Positions 34,148-43,427 are shown, counted from the stretch's first letter. The stretch: 64,000 nt of DNA from Bog-159 sp963843255 (GCA_963843255.1 CAWJJQ010000010.1:558001-622000); one strand, 5' to 3'. Numbers and translations: made by a program. Notes: a model not told the origin generated them from the letters alone.

Positions 34148-36015
34148 CAGGTTGTCGCCGCGCAAAACGTGGCAACGGATGGCGCACTCCGCGGCAACAC
34201 AAATGCCACCGTGGTCACGCCATCCCGGGAGCGCATTTCAAAACGCGCGTCCGCACCGTAGCACAACTCCAGCCGGCGCCGGACATTGTTCAATCCAATT
34301 CCTGAAGCCGGATTCGACAGCGCCTCCACATCGCACTCGCCGGAATTGGAAACCTCCACCGAGACACCGTCGTCCCCTGCCCCGACCTTCAAGCGCACGA
34401 AACCGGCTCCCATGCGTGAAGCCACGCCGTGCTTCACGGCATTCTCCACCAGCGGCTGGATGGAGAGCAGCGGAATCGTCTGATGCAGGGCCGCGTCGCT
34501 GGCCTCTACGGCGGTCCGGAGCTTCGTGCCAAGCCGCAGCTCTTCGATTTCCAGATACGCGCGCACGATGCGCAGCTCTTCTTCCACTTCCACCATGGTG
34601 CGTTCGGAGCGCAGCAGATAGCGATAGACGTCCGCCAGGTTCAGCACCAGGCGGCGCGCCTCCGCATTCGCGCGGTCGATGGTTCCATAGAGCGTATTCA
34701 GCGAATTGAACAGAAAATGGGGATTGATCTGGGCCTGTAGCGCGCGTAGCTCGGCCTGCGACATCAGATTCTGGAGCTGCACATTACGCAGTTGCGCGAC
34801 GTGTTCCGTCATCGCCGCGCCCAGCCGACCGAGCACGCCGAGGTCTTCGCTCAGATAACGGCGTCCGCCATCGCGCGGGCCGAGCAGCAGGTAGGCCGCG
34901 TCGCCGCGGGAGAAGCGCATGGGGAGCACCGCCTGCACCCACGCGGGAGCGGCCCAACGCACTGAGTCGAGGACGGCCACCGCGGACATCAGGGGGCGGT
35001 CGAGGGCCGGGTTTCGGTCAGTTACCTCGAACCGCGAGGTATGCAGGAAGCGGGCTATGACCTCGGAGGCGCAGCGCAGGTACTCGGCTTCGGCGCCGGT
35101 GGCGAGGGACAGATCCTGCAGCTCGCGCAGCGGTTCCTCCACATTGGCGCGCAGGAAAATGGCGGTGGTCAAGAAGCGCTGGATACGATTGTGCGCCCAC
35201 ACAAACAAGGTCAGCAGCAGGCCGGCGGTGACAAAGAGCAAGCCGCCTTCGAAGGGGTCGGCGAGGTGCCGGGTAAACGCCGGAGACTGTAGGATGCGGA
35301 TGGACGCCAGCAGGGCCACGGCCGCCAGCGTGGCGTTCACGATGAAACGCAGGAACGCGTCCATCAGCAGAAAGCGGTAATCCTGCAGCAACACCAGCAG
35401 CGCCAACGGCAGACCCGCATGATGCAACGCCACTTCCTTCGACCACACCAGCGGGGTGTGCGCGGCGCCGAAGTGCGCGAACGAAATGGCGAAAAGGAAC
35501 AGCCCCATAGCGCCGGCCAGCCGCGATCCGGCGGCGCGGTTTGACTGGCGCCATTCGAGGATGACCGACAGAATGGTCAACGCGGCGAAGCCAAGGGTGA
35601 CCACGAGCAGGGCGGCAAAGTGGAGGGCGGGCGCCTGCACGATCAGATCTCCCACGTGCAGCGCGACGGCCACTCCGCTCAGCGCGTAGCCCGCGATCCA
35701 CACGGCGCGCCGCCGCGACTGGAGCGATATGTGAAGCAGCACCGCCGGCAGCAGGCTGAGCACAGAGAAACTGGCCGCCACAATCGCGCCGGCGATCCAG
35801 CCGCTGTTCGGCCCGACGGCCAGCGCCACCAGGGAGCCCAGGTTCCAGAGCATGGCCAGCGCCGCAGCCAGCACGGGCAGGCTGCTACGCTCCTCGCCGG
35901 AGCGACGACGGTTCACCAGCAGGAAATAGAGCAGCATGCCGAAGATCACCGCCCCGGCGGAGTGGCCGATGGTGTTGATGAGAACCGGCTCGTGGATACT
36001 CAGCCAATCCGGCAT
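34147..36015 (-). CDS. LytS-like sensor histidine kinase
   Basis: The 622-residue product has about seven to nine membrane helices in its first 280 residues, a GAF-like middle part near 300-415, and the His_kinase module with His433 in QAQINPHFLFNSLNTLYG. The HATPase has NAVKHGVASRMG and NPASGIGLNNVRRRLELCYG. It overlaps the LytTR regulator gene by one base, a strong sign of a two-component pair. Its ligand is unknown. Confidence 0.93.
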   Translation of the reverse strand: MPDWLSIHEPVLINTIGHSAGAVIFGMLLYFLLVNRRRSGEERSSLPVLAAALAMLWNLGSLVALAVGPNSGWIAGAIVAASFSVLSLLPAVLLHISLQSRRRAVWIAGYALSGVAVALHVGDLIVQAPALHFAALLVVTLGFAALTILSVILEWRQSNRAAGSRLAGAMGLFLFAISFAHFGAAHTPLVWSKEVALHHAGLPLALLVLLQDYRFLLMDAFLRFIVNATLAAVALLASIRILQSPAFTRHLADPFEGGLLFVTAGLLLTLFVWAHNRIQRFLTTAIFLRANVEEPLRELQDLSLATGAEAEYLRCASEVIARFLHTSRFEVTDRNPALDRPLMSAVAVLDSVRWAAPAWVQAVLPMRFSRGDAAYLLLGPRDGGRRYLSEDLGVLGRLGAAMTEHVAQLRNVQLQNLMSQAELRALQAQINPHFLFNSLNTLYGTIDRANAEARRLVLNLADVYRYLLRSERTMVEVEEELRIVRAYLEIEELRLGTKLRTAVEASDAALHQTIPLLSIQPLVENAVKHGVASRMGAGFVRLKVGAGDDGVSVEVSNSGECDVEALSNPASGIGLNNVRRRLELCYGADARFEMRSRDGVTTVAFVLPRSAPSVATFCAATT

Positions 36016-36025
36016 GATCGCGATC

Positions 36026-37996
36026 CTAGGGCGTATCGTACTGCTCCACCCAGGCCAGGTGCCGCTGCATCAGATCGAGCAGAAACTTGGGCTCGCGCGG
36101 GCCGTGCGGGGTGCGCGGATACACTACCATCTTAGTCGTGACGCCCTGCCGCTTGAGTGCGTGGTAGAGCTCATATCCCTGGCTGGTGGGGACACGGATA
36201 TCGGCTTCACCATGCAGCACCAGCGTGGGCGTAGTCACACCTTTCACGAAGGCCATGGGCGAATGGTTGAAGTAACCATCGAAGCTGTTCCAGGGATCGC
36301 CCGAAAAATAATCCGGCAGGAAACCGGGTATGTCGGAGGTGCCGGCGAAGCTCCAGAGGTTGGTCACACCCGCACCCACACATGCGGCCTTGAAGCGGTG
36401 GGAATGCGTGATGACCCAGCTCGTCATGAACCCGCCATAGCTCCAGCCCATCACCGCGAGCCGGCCGGGATCGGCGACGCCCATTGAGATCACATGGTCC
36501 ACGCCGGCCATCAGATCGGCATAATCCTTACCGCCCCAATCGTTCATATTGGCGAAGCGGAAGGTGCGTCCATAGCCGCCCGACCCGCGCGGATTGGCGC
36601 GCAGCACGGCATAGCCTCTGGCGGCGAAGGTGGCGTAAGGATACACACCGTAGCGCGCCAGGAAACTATCCTGGAACACGCCGGTGGGGCCCCCGTGAAT
36701 CACCAGGATCATGGGGTACTTCTTCCCTGACTGGTAACCGACCGGGTAAGTCAGCAGGCCTTCGATATCGAGACCGTCGGCGGCCTTCCACGACACGCGC
36801 TTGGTCTCGCCGATGGGCAGCTTGGGCATTTCGAGATTCGCACTACTGACCCGCTGCGGAGTGCTCTCGCCCAGCTTCAGGACGTAAGCTTCGGGCGCTT
36901 CATTGGAAGTTTCGGCGGCAAAAGCGAAGAAGGAGGCGGCGGCGTTCAAATGACCGCCCTGCCAGGTGCCCAGGTGCGGCTCGAATACCGGTTTCGCGGG
37001 ACCATCCACGGCCATTTCGTACAACAGGCGAGTGGTGCCCTTGGCTTCGGAAAACAGCACCCCGGCCGAATCGCGGGACCACCCCAGCAGATCGGGCTGC
37101 TCGTCGAAAGTAGGCGGCAGCTCGCGGGATTTGGCTCCCTCGCGGGTGAGGAGCACGATGCGATCCATGCCGGCCCAGCGCGCGGGATCGGTGGAGCGGA
37201 CAAAGGCCAGGTAACGCCCGTCCGGCGAATAGCGCGGCGTATGTTCCGCGGCGCCGGTGGCGGCGACCGGCCGCACCGCGCCGGTCTCAACGGTCACTTC
37301 CGAGATGTCGGACCTGGTCCAATCGTCCGCGCCGGGCGTGGGCGTGTGGGTGAACGCGATGGCGTGGGAATCGGGCGACCAGTCGAAATCCTGCACGTGA
37401 TATGTGGTTTCGCCCAGCTTGCGCGGCGGCCGCTTGCCCTGGCTGTCGGGGTCGGCGGGGATGATCCACAGACTGTGATTTTTGGGATTTTCGTCCACCA
37501 CCCGGAAGTCGCGCTTCTCTTTCTTATCCTTCTCTTCATCCGCGCGCGGCTCCATACCTGCGAAGGCGATCCATTTGCCATCCGGCGAGACATGGAACAC
37601 GCCCATCTCGCCTTTCCAATCGGTGACCATCCCGGCTTCGCCGCCATCCACAGGGATGCGCCAAACGTTGGGCTTGCCGCTGCGCTCGGAAGAAAAGTAG
37701 ATATAGCGCCCGTCGGGCGAGAATTCGGGCGCGGTAGCGCTCTTCTCGCCGCGGGTCAACTGGGTGGTGTGGGAACCGTCGGCAGCGGCCAGGAAGATCT
37801 GGGTATCGATTTCGCTTTTCTCGCCTTCCATGACGGCGTGGCTTTCGGTATAGGCCACCAGCTTGCCGTCGGGCGAGGGCACGACTTCGCCGATGGGCCG
37901 CACCTGCATGGAGAGTTCCGGGGTCCAGGCGGTGGGAGTTTGCGCGCAGAGCGCGGCGGCTGCTAATAGGAGGAAGGGAACTTGCTTGTATTTCAT
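36026..37996 (-). CDS. S9 family prolyl oligopeptidase-type peptidase
   Basis: The 656-residue product has a signal peptide (QVPFLLLAAAALCAQ), an N-terminal WD40-like beta-propeller (repeats such as EFSPDGRYIYFSSERSGKPN) and a C-terminal alpha/beta hydrolase domain with the triad Ser519 (VMGWSYGGFMTSW), Asp599 (LHGEADIRVP) and His631 (YPRTPHGPREP). Enzymes of this type cleave oligopeptides, often after Pro or acylated residues. The stop overlaps nothing, but the aminotransferase gene lies upstream with a 4-base overlap. Confidence 0.95.
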   Translation of the reverse strand: MKYKQVPFLLLAAAALCAQTPTAWTPELSMQVRPIGEVVPSPDGKLVAYTESHAVMEGEKSEIDTQIFLAAADGSHTTQLTRGEKSATAPEFSPDGRYIYFSSERSGKPNVWRIPVDGGEAGMVTDWKGEMGVFHVSPDGKWIAFAGMEPRADEEKDKKEKRDFRVVDENPKNHSLWIIPADPDSQGKRPPRKLGETTYHVQDFDWSPDSHAIAFTHTPTPGADDWTRSDISEVTVETGAVRPVAATGAAEHTPRYSPDGRYLAFVRSTDPARWAGMDRIVLLTREGAKSRELPPTFDEQPDLLGWSRDSAGVLFSEAKGTTRLLYEMAVDGPAKPVFEPHLGTWQGGHLNAAASFFAFAAETSNEAPEAYVLKLGESTPQRVSSANLEMPKLPIGETKRVSWKAADGLDIEGLLTYPVGYQSGKKYPMILVIHGGPTGVFQDSFLARYGVYPYATFAARGYAVLRANPRGSGGYGRTFRFANMNDWGGKDYADLMAGVDHVISMGVADPGRLAVMGWSYGGFMTSWVITHSHRFKAACVGAGVTNLWSFAGTSDIPGFLPDYFSGDPWNSFDGYFNHSPMAFVKGVTTPTLVLHGEADIRVPTSQGYELYHALKRQGVTTKMVVYPRTPHGPREPKFLLDLMQRHLAWVEQYDTP

Positions 37997-39108
37997 TTCA
38001 TGGTTCTCTGCAATGCATCCAGAATGCGGGCAACATTCTCTTCGGTGGAGGAGTAACCCATCAATCCGATGCGAAACACTTTGCCGGCCAGAGATCCCAA
38101 ACCGCCGGCGATCTCGATGCCATGTTCGGCGAGCAGCCGCTGGCGCACCTTGGCATCGTCAACACCGCCGGGCACGCGCGGCGTATTCAGGGTCCACAGG
38201 CGGTGGCCTTCGGCCACGTGCATGCGCATGCCCAGCGCCTCGATTCCGGCCACAAACGCGGCGTGATTGCGGCGATGCCGTTGCCAGCGGTCCTCGATGC
38301 CTTCCTCGCGCACGATTGCCAGCGCCTCGCGCAGCGCGTAAAACATGGTGGCGGAGGCGGTGTGGTGATATTTATGATCGCGATAGTAGCTGTCGAGCAG
38401 GCGCAGGTCCATGTAAAACGAATCCACCGGCCGGGTGCGCGCGCGCAGCCGTTCCCAGGCGCGCGGCGATACGGTCAGCGGCGCCAGGCCGGGAGGGCAG
38501 CCCAGCCCTTTCTGGGTGCAACTGTAGGCGATGTCGATGCCGGTTTCATCCACCATCACCGGCATGCCGCCGAGCGACGTAACGCAATCGGCGATGACCA
38601 GTGCGTCCACTTCGTGAGCCGCTTCGCAGATGGCTTTGCCGGGCTGGTAGACGCCGGCGGACGTCTCGGCTTGCACATACGCGACCATGCGCGGCTTCTC
38701 GCGCAGGATGAACTCGCGGGCCTGCTGATCGTCGAAGACTTCGCCCCAGGGCTTCTCCAGCCGCACGACTTCGGCGCCATGCCGGCGCGCCACATCCGCG
38801 AGCCGATCGCAAAAATAGCCATTGGCCAGGACCGCGAACCGGGCGCCGGGTTCCGCGAAGTTGGCGACCGCGGTCTCCATGCCGGAGGTGCCGGTTCCGG
38901 AGATGGCGATGTTGAATTCGTTGGCGGTGGAAAAGGCGTAGGCGAGCAGCTTGCGCACGTCTTCGACGACTTCGAAGAAGAACGGATCCAGGTGGCCGAC
39001 GATGGGCTGCCCCATGGCCTCATAGACGCGCGGCGATACCATGCTGGGACCGGGTCCCAGCAGCAGACGGGCAGGCGGGCGCAGAGGCGGGAGCGGATCG
39101 GGTATCAC
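37993..39108 (-). CDS. Class V aminotransferase (alanine-glyoxylate type)
   Basis: The 371-residue product has the class V fold-type I layout: LLGPGPSMVSPRVYEAMGQP at the start, GTGTSGMETAVANF near residue 71, DCVTSLGGMPV and the PLP lysine Lys200 in AYSCTQKGLGCPPG. This matches serine/alanine-glyoxylate aminotransferases. It overlaps the S9 peptidase gene by four bases, so both are probably co-translated. Whether the substrate is serine, alanine or something else is not visible. Confidence 0.92.
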   Translation of the reverse strand: MIPDPLPPLRPPARLLLGPGPSMVSPRVYEAMGQPIVGHLDPFFFEVVEDVRKLLAYAFSTANEFNIAISGTGTSGMETAVANFAEPGARFAVLANGYFCDRLADVARRHGAEVVRLEKPWGEVFDDQQAREFILREKPRMVAYVQAETSAGVYQPGKAICEAAHEVDALVIADCVTSLGGMPVMVDETGIDIAYSCTQKGLGCPPGLAPLTVSPRAWERLRARTRPVDSFYMDLRLLDSYYRDHKYHHTASATMFYALREALAIVREEGIEDRWQRHRRNHAAFVAGIEALGMRMHVAEGHRLWTLNTPRVPGGVDDAKVRQRLLAEHGIEIAGGLGSLAGKVFRIGLMGYSSTEENVARILDALQRTMK

Positions 39109-39159
39109 CAGACCAGTTTAACAATGGTCGGGCGGAGAGCCCCTTTGAGCTGGCAAGAG

Positions 39160-39200
39160 GGCGGACTGAGAGTCCGCCGCAGGCAGGGTGCCTGCCCCAC
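39160..39200. repeat. Intergenic double-hairpin repeat, family member 2
   Basis: GGCGGACT-GAG-AGTCCGCC (39160-39178) is followed at once by GCAGGC-AGGGT-GCCTGC (39179-39195) and CCCAC. The order, the GAG loop and the CCCAC end match the units at 4529 and 58209. It lies between the aminotransferase and a hypothetical gene. Confidence 0.8.
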
Positions 39201-39216
39201 GAGCGAGTTGTCACCG

Positions 39217-39597
39217 TCACTCCGGCTTACTTTTGGGCGTGACGAACTTGATGCGAGCGGCGGGTGCGCCGGGCGCCGCTTTGGCCACTTTGCAGACCAG
39301 TTGCAAGCTTTGAACAGGCGACACGACGCGCGTAAAGGTGCGGTCCGCGGCGGTGCCAGTCAGGACCACCACGTGCCAGGAGGGGAAGAAGAGCTCATGC
39401 ACGCGCACGGTCTCGGCGCCGGAGTGAAAGAGCACGAGCAGCTCTTCATCCTCTTTGAGCGCTTTTTGCATGGCCTGCACCTGCGCGAGCAGATCGGCGC
39501 CCAGGATGTAGGCTTGTGGGGGCGCTGGGGGCTTGGGCGCCGTAGCGCTGCGGATCGCCTGTTCGGCAAGCTGTTTGGTTAGGTCGCCAAAGGCCAT
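39217..39597 (-). CDS. Hypothetical protein
   Basis: The 126-residue product begins MAFGDLTKQLAEQAIRSA and has a Pro/Ala linker, a helical part (LLAQVQAMQKALKEDEELLV) and a beta-rich C-terminal part. There is no signal peptide and no family I recognise. Codon usage looks like the neighbours, and the gene is followed on the same strand by a gap containing the double-hairpin repeat. It begins ten bases after the DUF1810 gene, perhaps as an operon. Confidence 0.65.
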   Translation of the reverse strand: MAFGDLTKQLAEQAIRSATAPKPPAPPQAYILGADLLAQVQAMQKALKEDEELLVLFHSGAETVRVHELFFPSWHVVVLTGTAADRTFTRVVSPVQSLQLVCKVAKAAPGAPAARIKFVTPKSKPE

Positions 39598-39607
39598 CAG
39601 CGTGATC

Positions 39608-40048
39608 CTAGCATGCCAGCTTCTCGAGCGTTAACGGGTCGGGCTCGCCCGCGAAGTATTTCCGCAGCGCTTCGAGGAAAACCTGGTTGTCTGCGGTGGC
39701 CTGGGCGAAGAGGGTCATACAGGAACGGAACTTCAGATCGTCTGGATAGCCGAAGATGTCGCTGATGGTGCTTCCTTCCACCTGGTTCACCAGCCCGGTG
39801 CATTCCCTTAGCCGGGGGCCGAGGATCGGATGCGCCAGGTAGGCCGCCGCCTCCGCGCGGCCGGAGATGGCGAACAGGGTAGCCATCCGAGTGTGACCTA
39901 ACCCGGCGATTTGGGGAAAGATAAACCACATCCAGTGGCTGCGCTTGCGGCCGTCGCGCAGTTCGGCGCACACCTCGGTGTAGACGGGGCGCTGCGCGTC
40001 GACGAAACGCTGCAAGCCGTAGTTGTCGCTGGCGGGGTTGGCGGTCAC
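39608..40048 (-). CDS. DUF1810 family protein
   Basis: The 146-residue product matches DUF1810: an N-terminal LQRFVDAQRPVYTEVCAEL, the conserved block KRSHWMWFIFPQIAGLGHT, then FAISGRAEAAAYLAHPILGP and FRSCMTLFAQA. The family is small, soluble and of unknown function, with a fold suggested to be related to nucleotide-processing proteins. The gene is complete and stands eleven bases downstream of the aldo/keto reductase gene. Confidence 0.9.
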   Translation of the reverse strand: MTANPASDNYGLQRFVDAQRPVYTEVCAELRDGRKRSHWMWFIFPQIAGLGHTRMATLFAISGRAEAAAYLAHPILGPRLRECTGLVNQVEGSTISDIFGYPDDLKFRSCMTLFAQATADNQVFLEALRKYFAGEPDPLTLEKLAC

Positions 40049-40059
40049 TGGGTAGTTGC

Positions 40060-41067
40060 TCAGCGGCCGGTCATCTGTTCCAGCTTTTCGGGGTACCGGG
40101 CGCCTTCGACAGTGATTTTTGAGGCGGCGTCCTCGATGTCGAGGAGATCGGCGGGCGTGAGCTCGACGGAGGCTGCCGCGATATTTTCCTCAAGGCGATG
40201 CAGTTTTGTAGTGCCCGGGATCGGCACAATCCATGGCTTGCGGGCCAGCAGCCAGGCGAGTGCGATCTGCGCCGGCGTAGCCTTCTTCCGCTCCCCGATG
40301 GCGGCGAGCAGATGCACGAGGGCCTGATTCGCCTTGAGGGCGTCGGGCGTGAAGCGAGGCAGGGTGCTGCGGAAGTCGGAGCTGTCGAACTTCGCATTTT
40401 CATCGAACCTGCCGGTGAGGAAGCCTTTACCGAGTGGACTGTACGGGACAAGGCCGATGCCGAGTTCCTCAAGGGTGGGGATGACTTCCTTCTCCGGGGT
40501 CCTGGTCCACAACGAATATTCGCTTTGGAGCGCTGTGACCGGCTGGACTGCGTGCGCGCGACGGATCGTTTTCACACCCGCTTCGGAAAGGCCGAAGTGC
40601 CTGACCTTGCCTTGCTGGATCAGGTCCTTGACGGTTCCCGCGACGTCTTCGATGGGGACGTTCGGGTCAACCCGATGCTGATAGAGCAAGTCGATCACAT
40701 CCACCTTGAGGCGTTTGAGGGAGCCCTCGGCGGCCTGCTTAATCTGCTCCGGCCTGCTGTTCAAGCCGGGTGGCCCCTTCATGCCGCGGGGATCGAGCCC
40801 CGGCTGGAGGTCAAAGCCGAATTTAGTGGCGATGACCACGCGGTCGCGGAAGGGCGCGAGAGCTTCGCCCACGAGTTCTTCGTTCAGGAAAGGACCGTAG
40901 ACCTCGGCCGTATCGAAGAAGGTAACGCCCTGTTCGAGGGCGGCCCGGATAACCGGGATCATCTCCTGCTTGTCTTTGGCGGGACCGTAACCGAAGCTCA
41001 TTCCCATGCAGCCGAGCCCGATGGCCGATACTTCCAGGCCGCTATTTCCAAGTTTGCGCTTCTGCAT
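40060..41067 (-). CDS. Aldo/keto reductase
   Basis: The 335-residue product is a typical AKR TIM-barrel enzyme that reduces carbonyls with NADPH. The conserved start is GLGCMGMSFGYG, the catalytic region FFDTAEVYGPFLNEELVGEA (Asp and Tyr of the tetrad), and IDLLYQHRVDPNVPIEDVAG. AGGAG lies just before the ATG. A divergent AraC-type regulator lies 160 bases upstream, an arrangement often seen for AKR genes; regulation by it is inference. Confidence 0.94.
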   Translation of the reverse strand: MQKRKLGNSGLEVSAIGLGCMGMSFGYGPAKDKQEMIPVIRAALEQGVTFFDTAEVYGPFLNEELVGEALAPFRDRVVIATKFGFDLQPGLDPRGMKGPPGLNSRPEQIKQAAEGSLKRLKVDVIDLLYQHRVDPNVPIEDVAGTVKDLIQQGKVRHFGLSEAGVKTIRRAHAVQPVTALQSEYSLWTRTPEKEVIPTLEELGIGLVPYSPLGKGFLTGRFDENAKFDSSDFRSTLPRFTPDALKANQALVHLLAAIGERKKATPAQIALAWLLARKPWIVPIPGTTKLHRLEENIAAASVELTPADLLDIEDAASKITVEGARYPEKLEQMTGR

Positions 41068-41227
41068 TGTTGCTCCTTCTGGAAGTGCTTTCCTCAGTTC
41101 CAGGGTAGAGTGGCGAGACGGTGAAACGGTATCCCGATCCTTCCGATTTATTGCCTAATCCTGTCGCACTGTTAGTCCACGCACCAAGACCGCAGTTATC
41201 CTGGTAGCGGAGAGCAATACTGCGACC

Positions 41228-42184
41228 ATGAAAAACCGGACGGGATTCCCCGGCGCGCTGCCGGATCAGGCGGGTGAATTGCGGATTGAGCTGGCACGCA
41301 AGATTGCCCTGCTTATTGGCTCCGCAGAGAACCGGGCAACGGACATTCCGGGCGTGACGCTGCACAGGAGGACCGCCCCGACGGCTCCATGCTCCATGAC
41401 TTATACGCCGAGCGTGACCGTAATCGCGCAAGGGCGAAAGCGGGTGGAACTGGGCCGGACCACCTTTATCTACGACCCGTCGCGATTCCTACTCACCGCG
41501 GTGGATTTGCCGGTGGTGAGCCGGGTGACGGAAGCGAACGAAGAGACGCCTTGCCTGGCCTTGACGCTGAAACTCGAAATGCCCGTGGTGCGGGAACTTC
41601 TCAGCCAGGAGGAGATCCAGCCTGAGGCGCCGTCCGACAGTCCAGGCATGGCGACTGGCGAGACCACGGTGGAATTCCTGGGCGCATGCTGCCGGCTGGT
41701 GGACCTACTCAACACGCCACAGGACATTCCCTTTCTGAGCGGCCTGATTCAACGCGAGATCATTTACCGAATCCTGCGCAGCGCGGAGGGGGCGCGGCTG
41801 CGAGCGATCGCAACACTCGGCGAGCAGAGCAACCGAACGGCAAAGGCGATCGCCTGGATCAGGGGGAATTATGCGAAGGCGCTACGGGTGGAGGAACTCG
41901 CGGAAAAGGCGGGCATGGGGGTGTCCACCCTTCACCATCATTTCCGGATGCTGACGGCCATGAGCCCTCTCCAGTATCAGAAACAGGTGCGGCTGCAAGC
42001 GGCGCGGGGACGCATGCTGATGGATGGCCTGGACGCGGCGAGTGCGGCGTTTGAGGTCGGGTACGAAAGCGCCAGCCAGTTTAACCGCGAATACAGCCGC
42101 TTCTTCGGCCAGCCGCCGATGCGGGACATCCGGGCGCTTCGCGCGCCCAGTGCCCGGCCGCTGGAGTCTGTCAACAATGGGTAA
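41228..42184 (+). CDS. AraC-family transcriptional regulator (AraC_N type)
   Basis: The 318-residue product has an AraC_N-type cupin region (about residues 55-200, with SMTYTPSVTVIAQGRKRVEL and DLPVVSRVTEA) and a C-terminal double helix-turn-helix, with AKALRVEELAEKAGMGVSTL and YESASQFNREYSRFFGQPP. It is divergent from an aldo/keto reductase gene, which is its probable target. The effector is unknown. Confidence 0.92.
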   Translation: MKNRTGFPGALPDQAGELRIELARKIALLIGSAENRATDIPGVTLHRRTAPTAPCSMTYTPSVTVIAQGRKRVELGRTTFIYDPSRFLLTAVDLPVVSRVTEANEETPCLALTLKLEMPVVRELLSQEEIQPEAPSDSPGMATGETTVEFLGACCRLVDLLNTPQDIPFLSGLIQREIIYRILRSAEGARLRAIATLGEQSNRTAKAIAWIRGNYAKALRVEELAEKAGMGVSTLHHHFRMLTAMSPLQYQKQVRLQAARGRMLMDGLDAASAAFEVGYESASQFNREYSRFFGQPPMRDIRALRAPSARPLESVNNG

Positions 42185-42211
42185 ATCGGGGCCTAAAGTG
42201 GAGACCGGCGA

Positions 42212-42382
42212 TCAATGGCTGTCGCCATCGTGGTCCACGTCACCCAGGGCGGCTTTCGCGGCACTGCTGAGCTGAACGGTATCCTGAGGCGCGGTTGTGT
42301 GGCCGGCTGAAGCAGGCTTGGCCGGGGCCGGTTGGGAGGCCTGCGGCACGTAAGAACTACTAGTACTCACTGGGTTGATCAT
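42212..42382 (-). CDS. Small conserved-looking ORF, 56 residues
   Basis: An ORF of 56 codons starts with ATG after GATGAGGCAAAC and ends 27 bases past the AraC gene end. The peptide opens MINPVSTSSSYVPQASQPAP, has a Pro/Ala linker, then the compact motif TAPQDTVQLSSAAKAALGDV and ends in the acidic/histidine-rich DHDGDSH. Non-random composition, a ribosome-binding site and the DTVQLS-AAKA motif suggest a real gene. The motif recalls short flagellar- or secretion-associated proteins, but I cannot name a family. Confidence 0.6.
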   Translation of the reverse strand: MINPVSTSSSYVPQASQPAPAKPASAGHTTAPQDTVQLSSAAKAALGDVDHDGDSH

Positions 42383-42817
42383 GTTTGCCTCATCGGCGGG
42401 GGGTGGCGTTTTTCGATTTTTTTATCCGGGGCGAGTGAACGGACAGCGGGGCAGCGCCTACTTGAGCGCATAAGGGATGCGCGTGATACGGCCAAGTGCC
42501 GGCATGGTCTCCGATTTGCCGTCCATCGAGGTTGTTGGGAAGCCCGGCGGAATCGCCCAAAGGAGCCACCGCTCCGCCGTATTTGCCGTACATTAGAGGC
42601 TAGGAAGCGCGAGGCCAGATGGACGCAGATGTCAGCTCAAGGTCCGGCAGCTTCAAACTGCCCTTTTGGGGGAGACGTCTTAGCTCGACCGCGTTTGACA
42701 CGTTTCACCAAATTGGAGGCCTCCTTAGCCCCGCAATTGGGACGTGGCAACAGCCCGTAACGCATGGCGTCTTCAATGGCCTCACGCGCCGTCTACAATA
42801 GAGTCGAGGACAATCCG
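42383..42817. other. Gene-poor stretch with possible fragments
   Basis: No convincing gene is visible over these 435 bases. The minus strand carries a short coherent-looking tail, MDGKSETMPALGRITRIPYA ending LK and a stop near 42459, which may be the end of a lost gene. Near 42720 the bases CTCCTTAGCCCCGC repeat exactly a 14-base part of the hairpin at 4477-4490. T-runs at about 42408-42424 lie upstream of the small minus-strand ORF. Confidence 0.5.
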
Positions 42818-43033
42818 ATGGCACGCCAGTTCGATGTCGTTATCGAGCGCGATTCAGAAGGCTACCACGTAGCCTCGGTTCCGCAAATTCCGGCGTGCCA
42901 TACGCAGGCGCGTTCTCTTGACGAGGTCATGCTCCGCGTTCGCGAGGCGATAGAGCTATGTCTCGAAGTCGAGGGCGTGCCGGGGCAAGATTTGGAGTTC
43001 GTTGGAATCCAGCGCGTGACTATCGCGGCATGA
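42818..43033 (+). CDS. hicB: HicB-family antitoxin
   Basis: The start at 42818 follows GAGGACAATCCG and gives 71 residues. The product is a standalone HicB pseudo-RNase-H fold: MARQFDVVIERDSEGYHVAS, then PQIPACHTQARSLDEVMLRV and REAIELCLEVEG. HicB neutralises the HicA mRNA interferase. A hicA remnant follows, its start overlapping the hicB stop (ATGA), but hicA is broken (next entry), so this is now an orphan antitoxin. Confidence 0.9.
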   Translation: MARQFDVVIERDSEGYHVASVPQIPACHTQARSLDEVMLRVREAIELCLEVEGVPGQDLEFVGIQRVTIAA

Positions 43034-43192
43034 GTCGGAATCCCCGCGTCACCGCATCACTTTCTGTGTCATGAGGATGGCAGGAGCACGGTTGTGCCAG
43101 TGCACTCCGGCGAGACCATCGGCCCCGGTCTGCTCCACAGAATCCTCCGAGACTGTCAACTGACCGCCGACCAGCTGGCCAAGCTGCTGTAA
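43030..43192 (+). pseudogene. hicA: HicA toxin with internal out-of-frame deletion
   Basis: The start ATG overlaps the hicB stop. The first codons give MSRNPRVTA, a normal HicA beginning. In another frame the sequence then continues HHFLCHEDGRSTVVPVHSGE, TIGPGLLHRILRDCQLTADQ and LAKLL stop, which is the HicA C-terminal half with its conserved His and VPVHSGE. Roughly 20 residues between them (the helix leading to the catalytic His loop) are missing and the frame is shifted. The original gene was about 75 codons. The toxin cannot be made. Confidence 0.88.
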
Positions 43193-43427
43193 CAACGAAT
43201 AGGTCTTGGGCTCCGCCGGGCATCAAGCGCGCCACTTAGCCGTATCGTCGCCGACCCGCTGATTGCGCCAAGAGGGGCGTTCGGGATCTGTGGAATTCCG
43301 CGGGGATTCGCCTGTACGACCGCGAGGATATAAGCGATCCCGCTTCCTTTCTGCGGCGCTTGCGTCTTCCGCGCCGGGCTCTCGCTCAAACCGGCATCCA
43401 GAAGCAACGGCGTTTGCGAAAGCCGAA

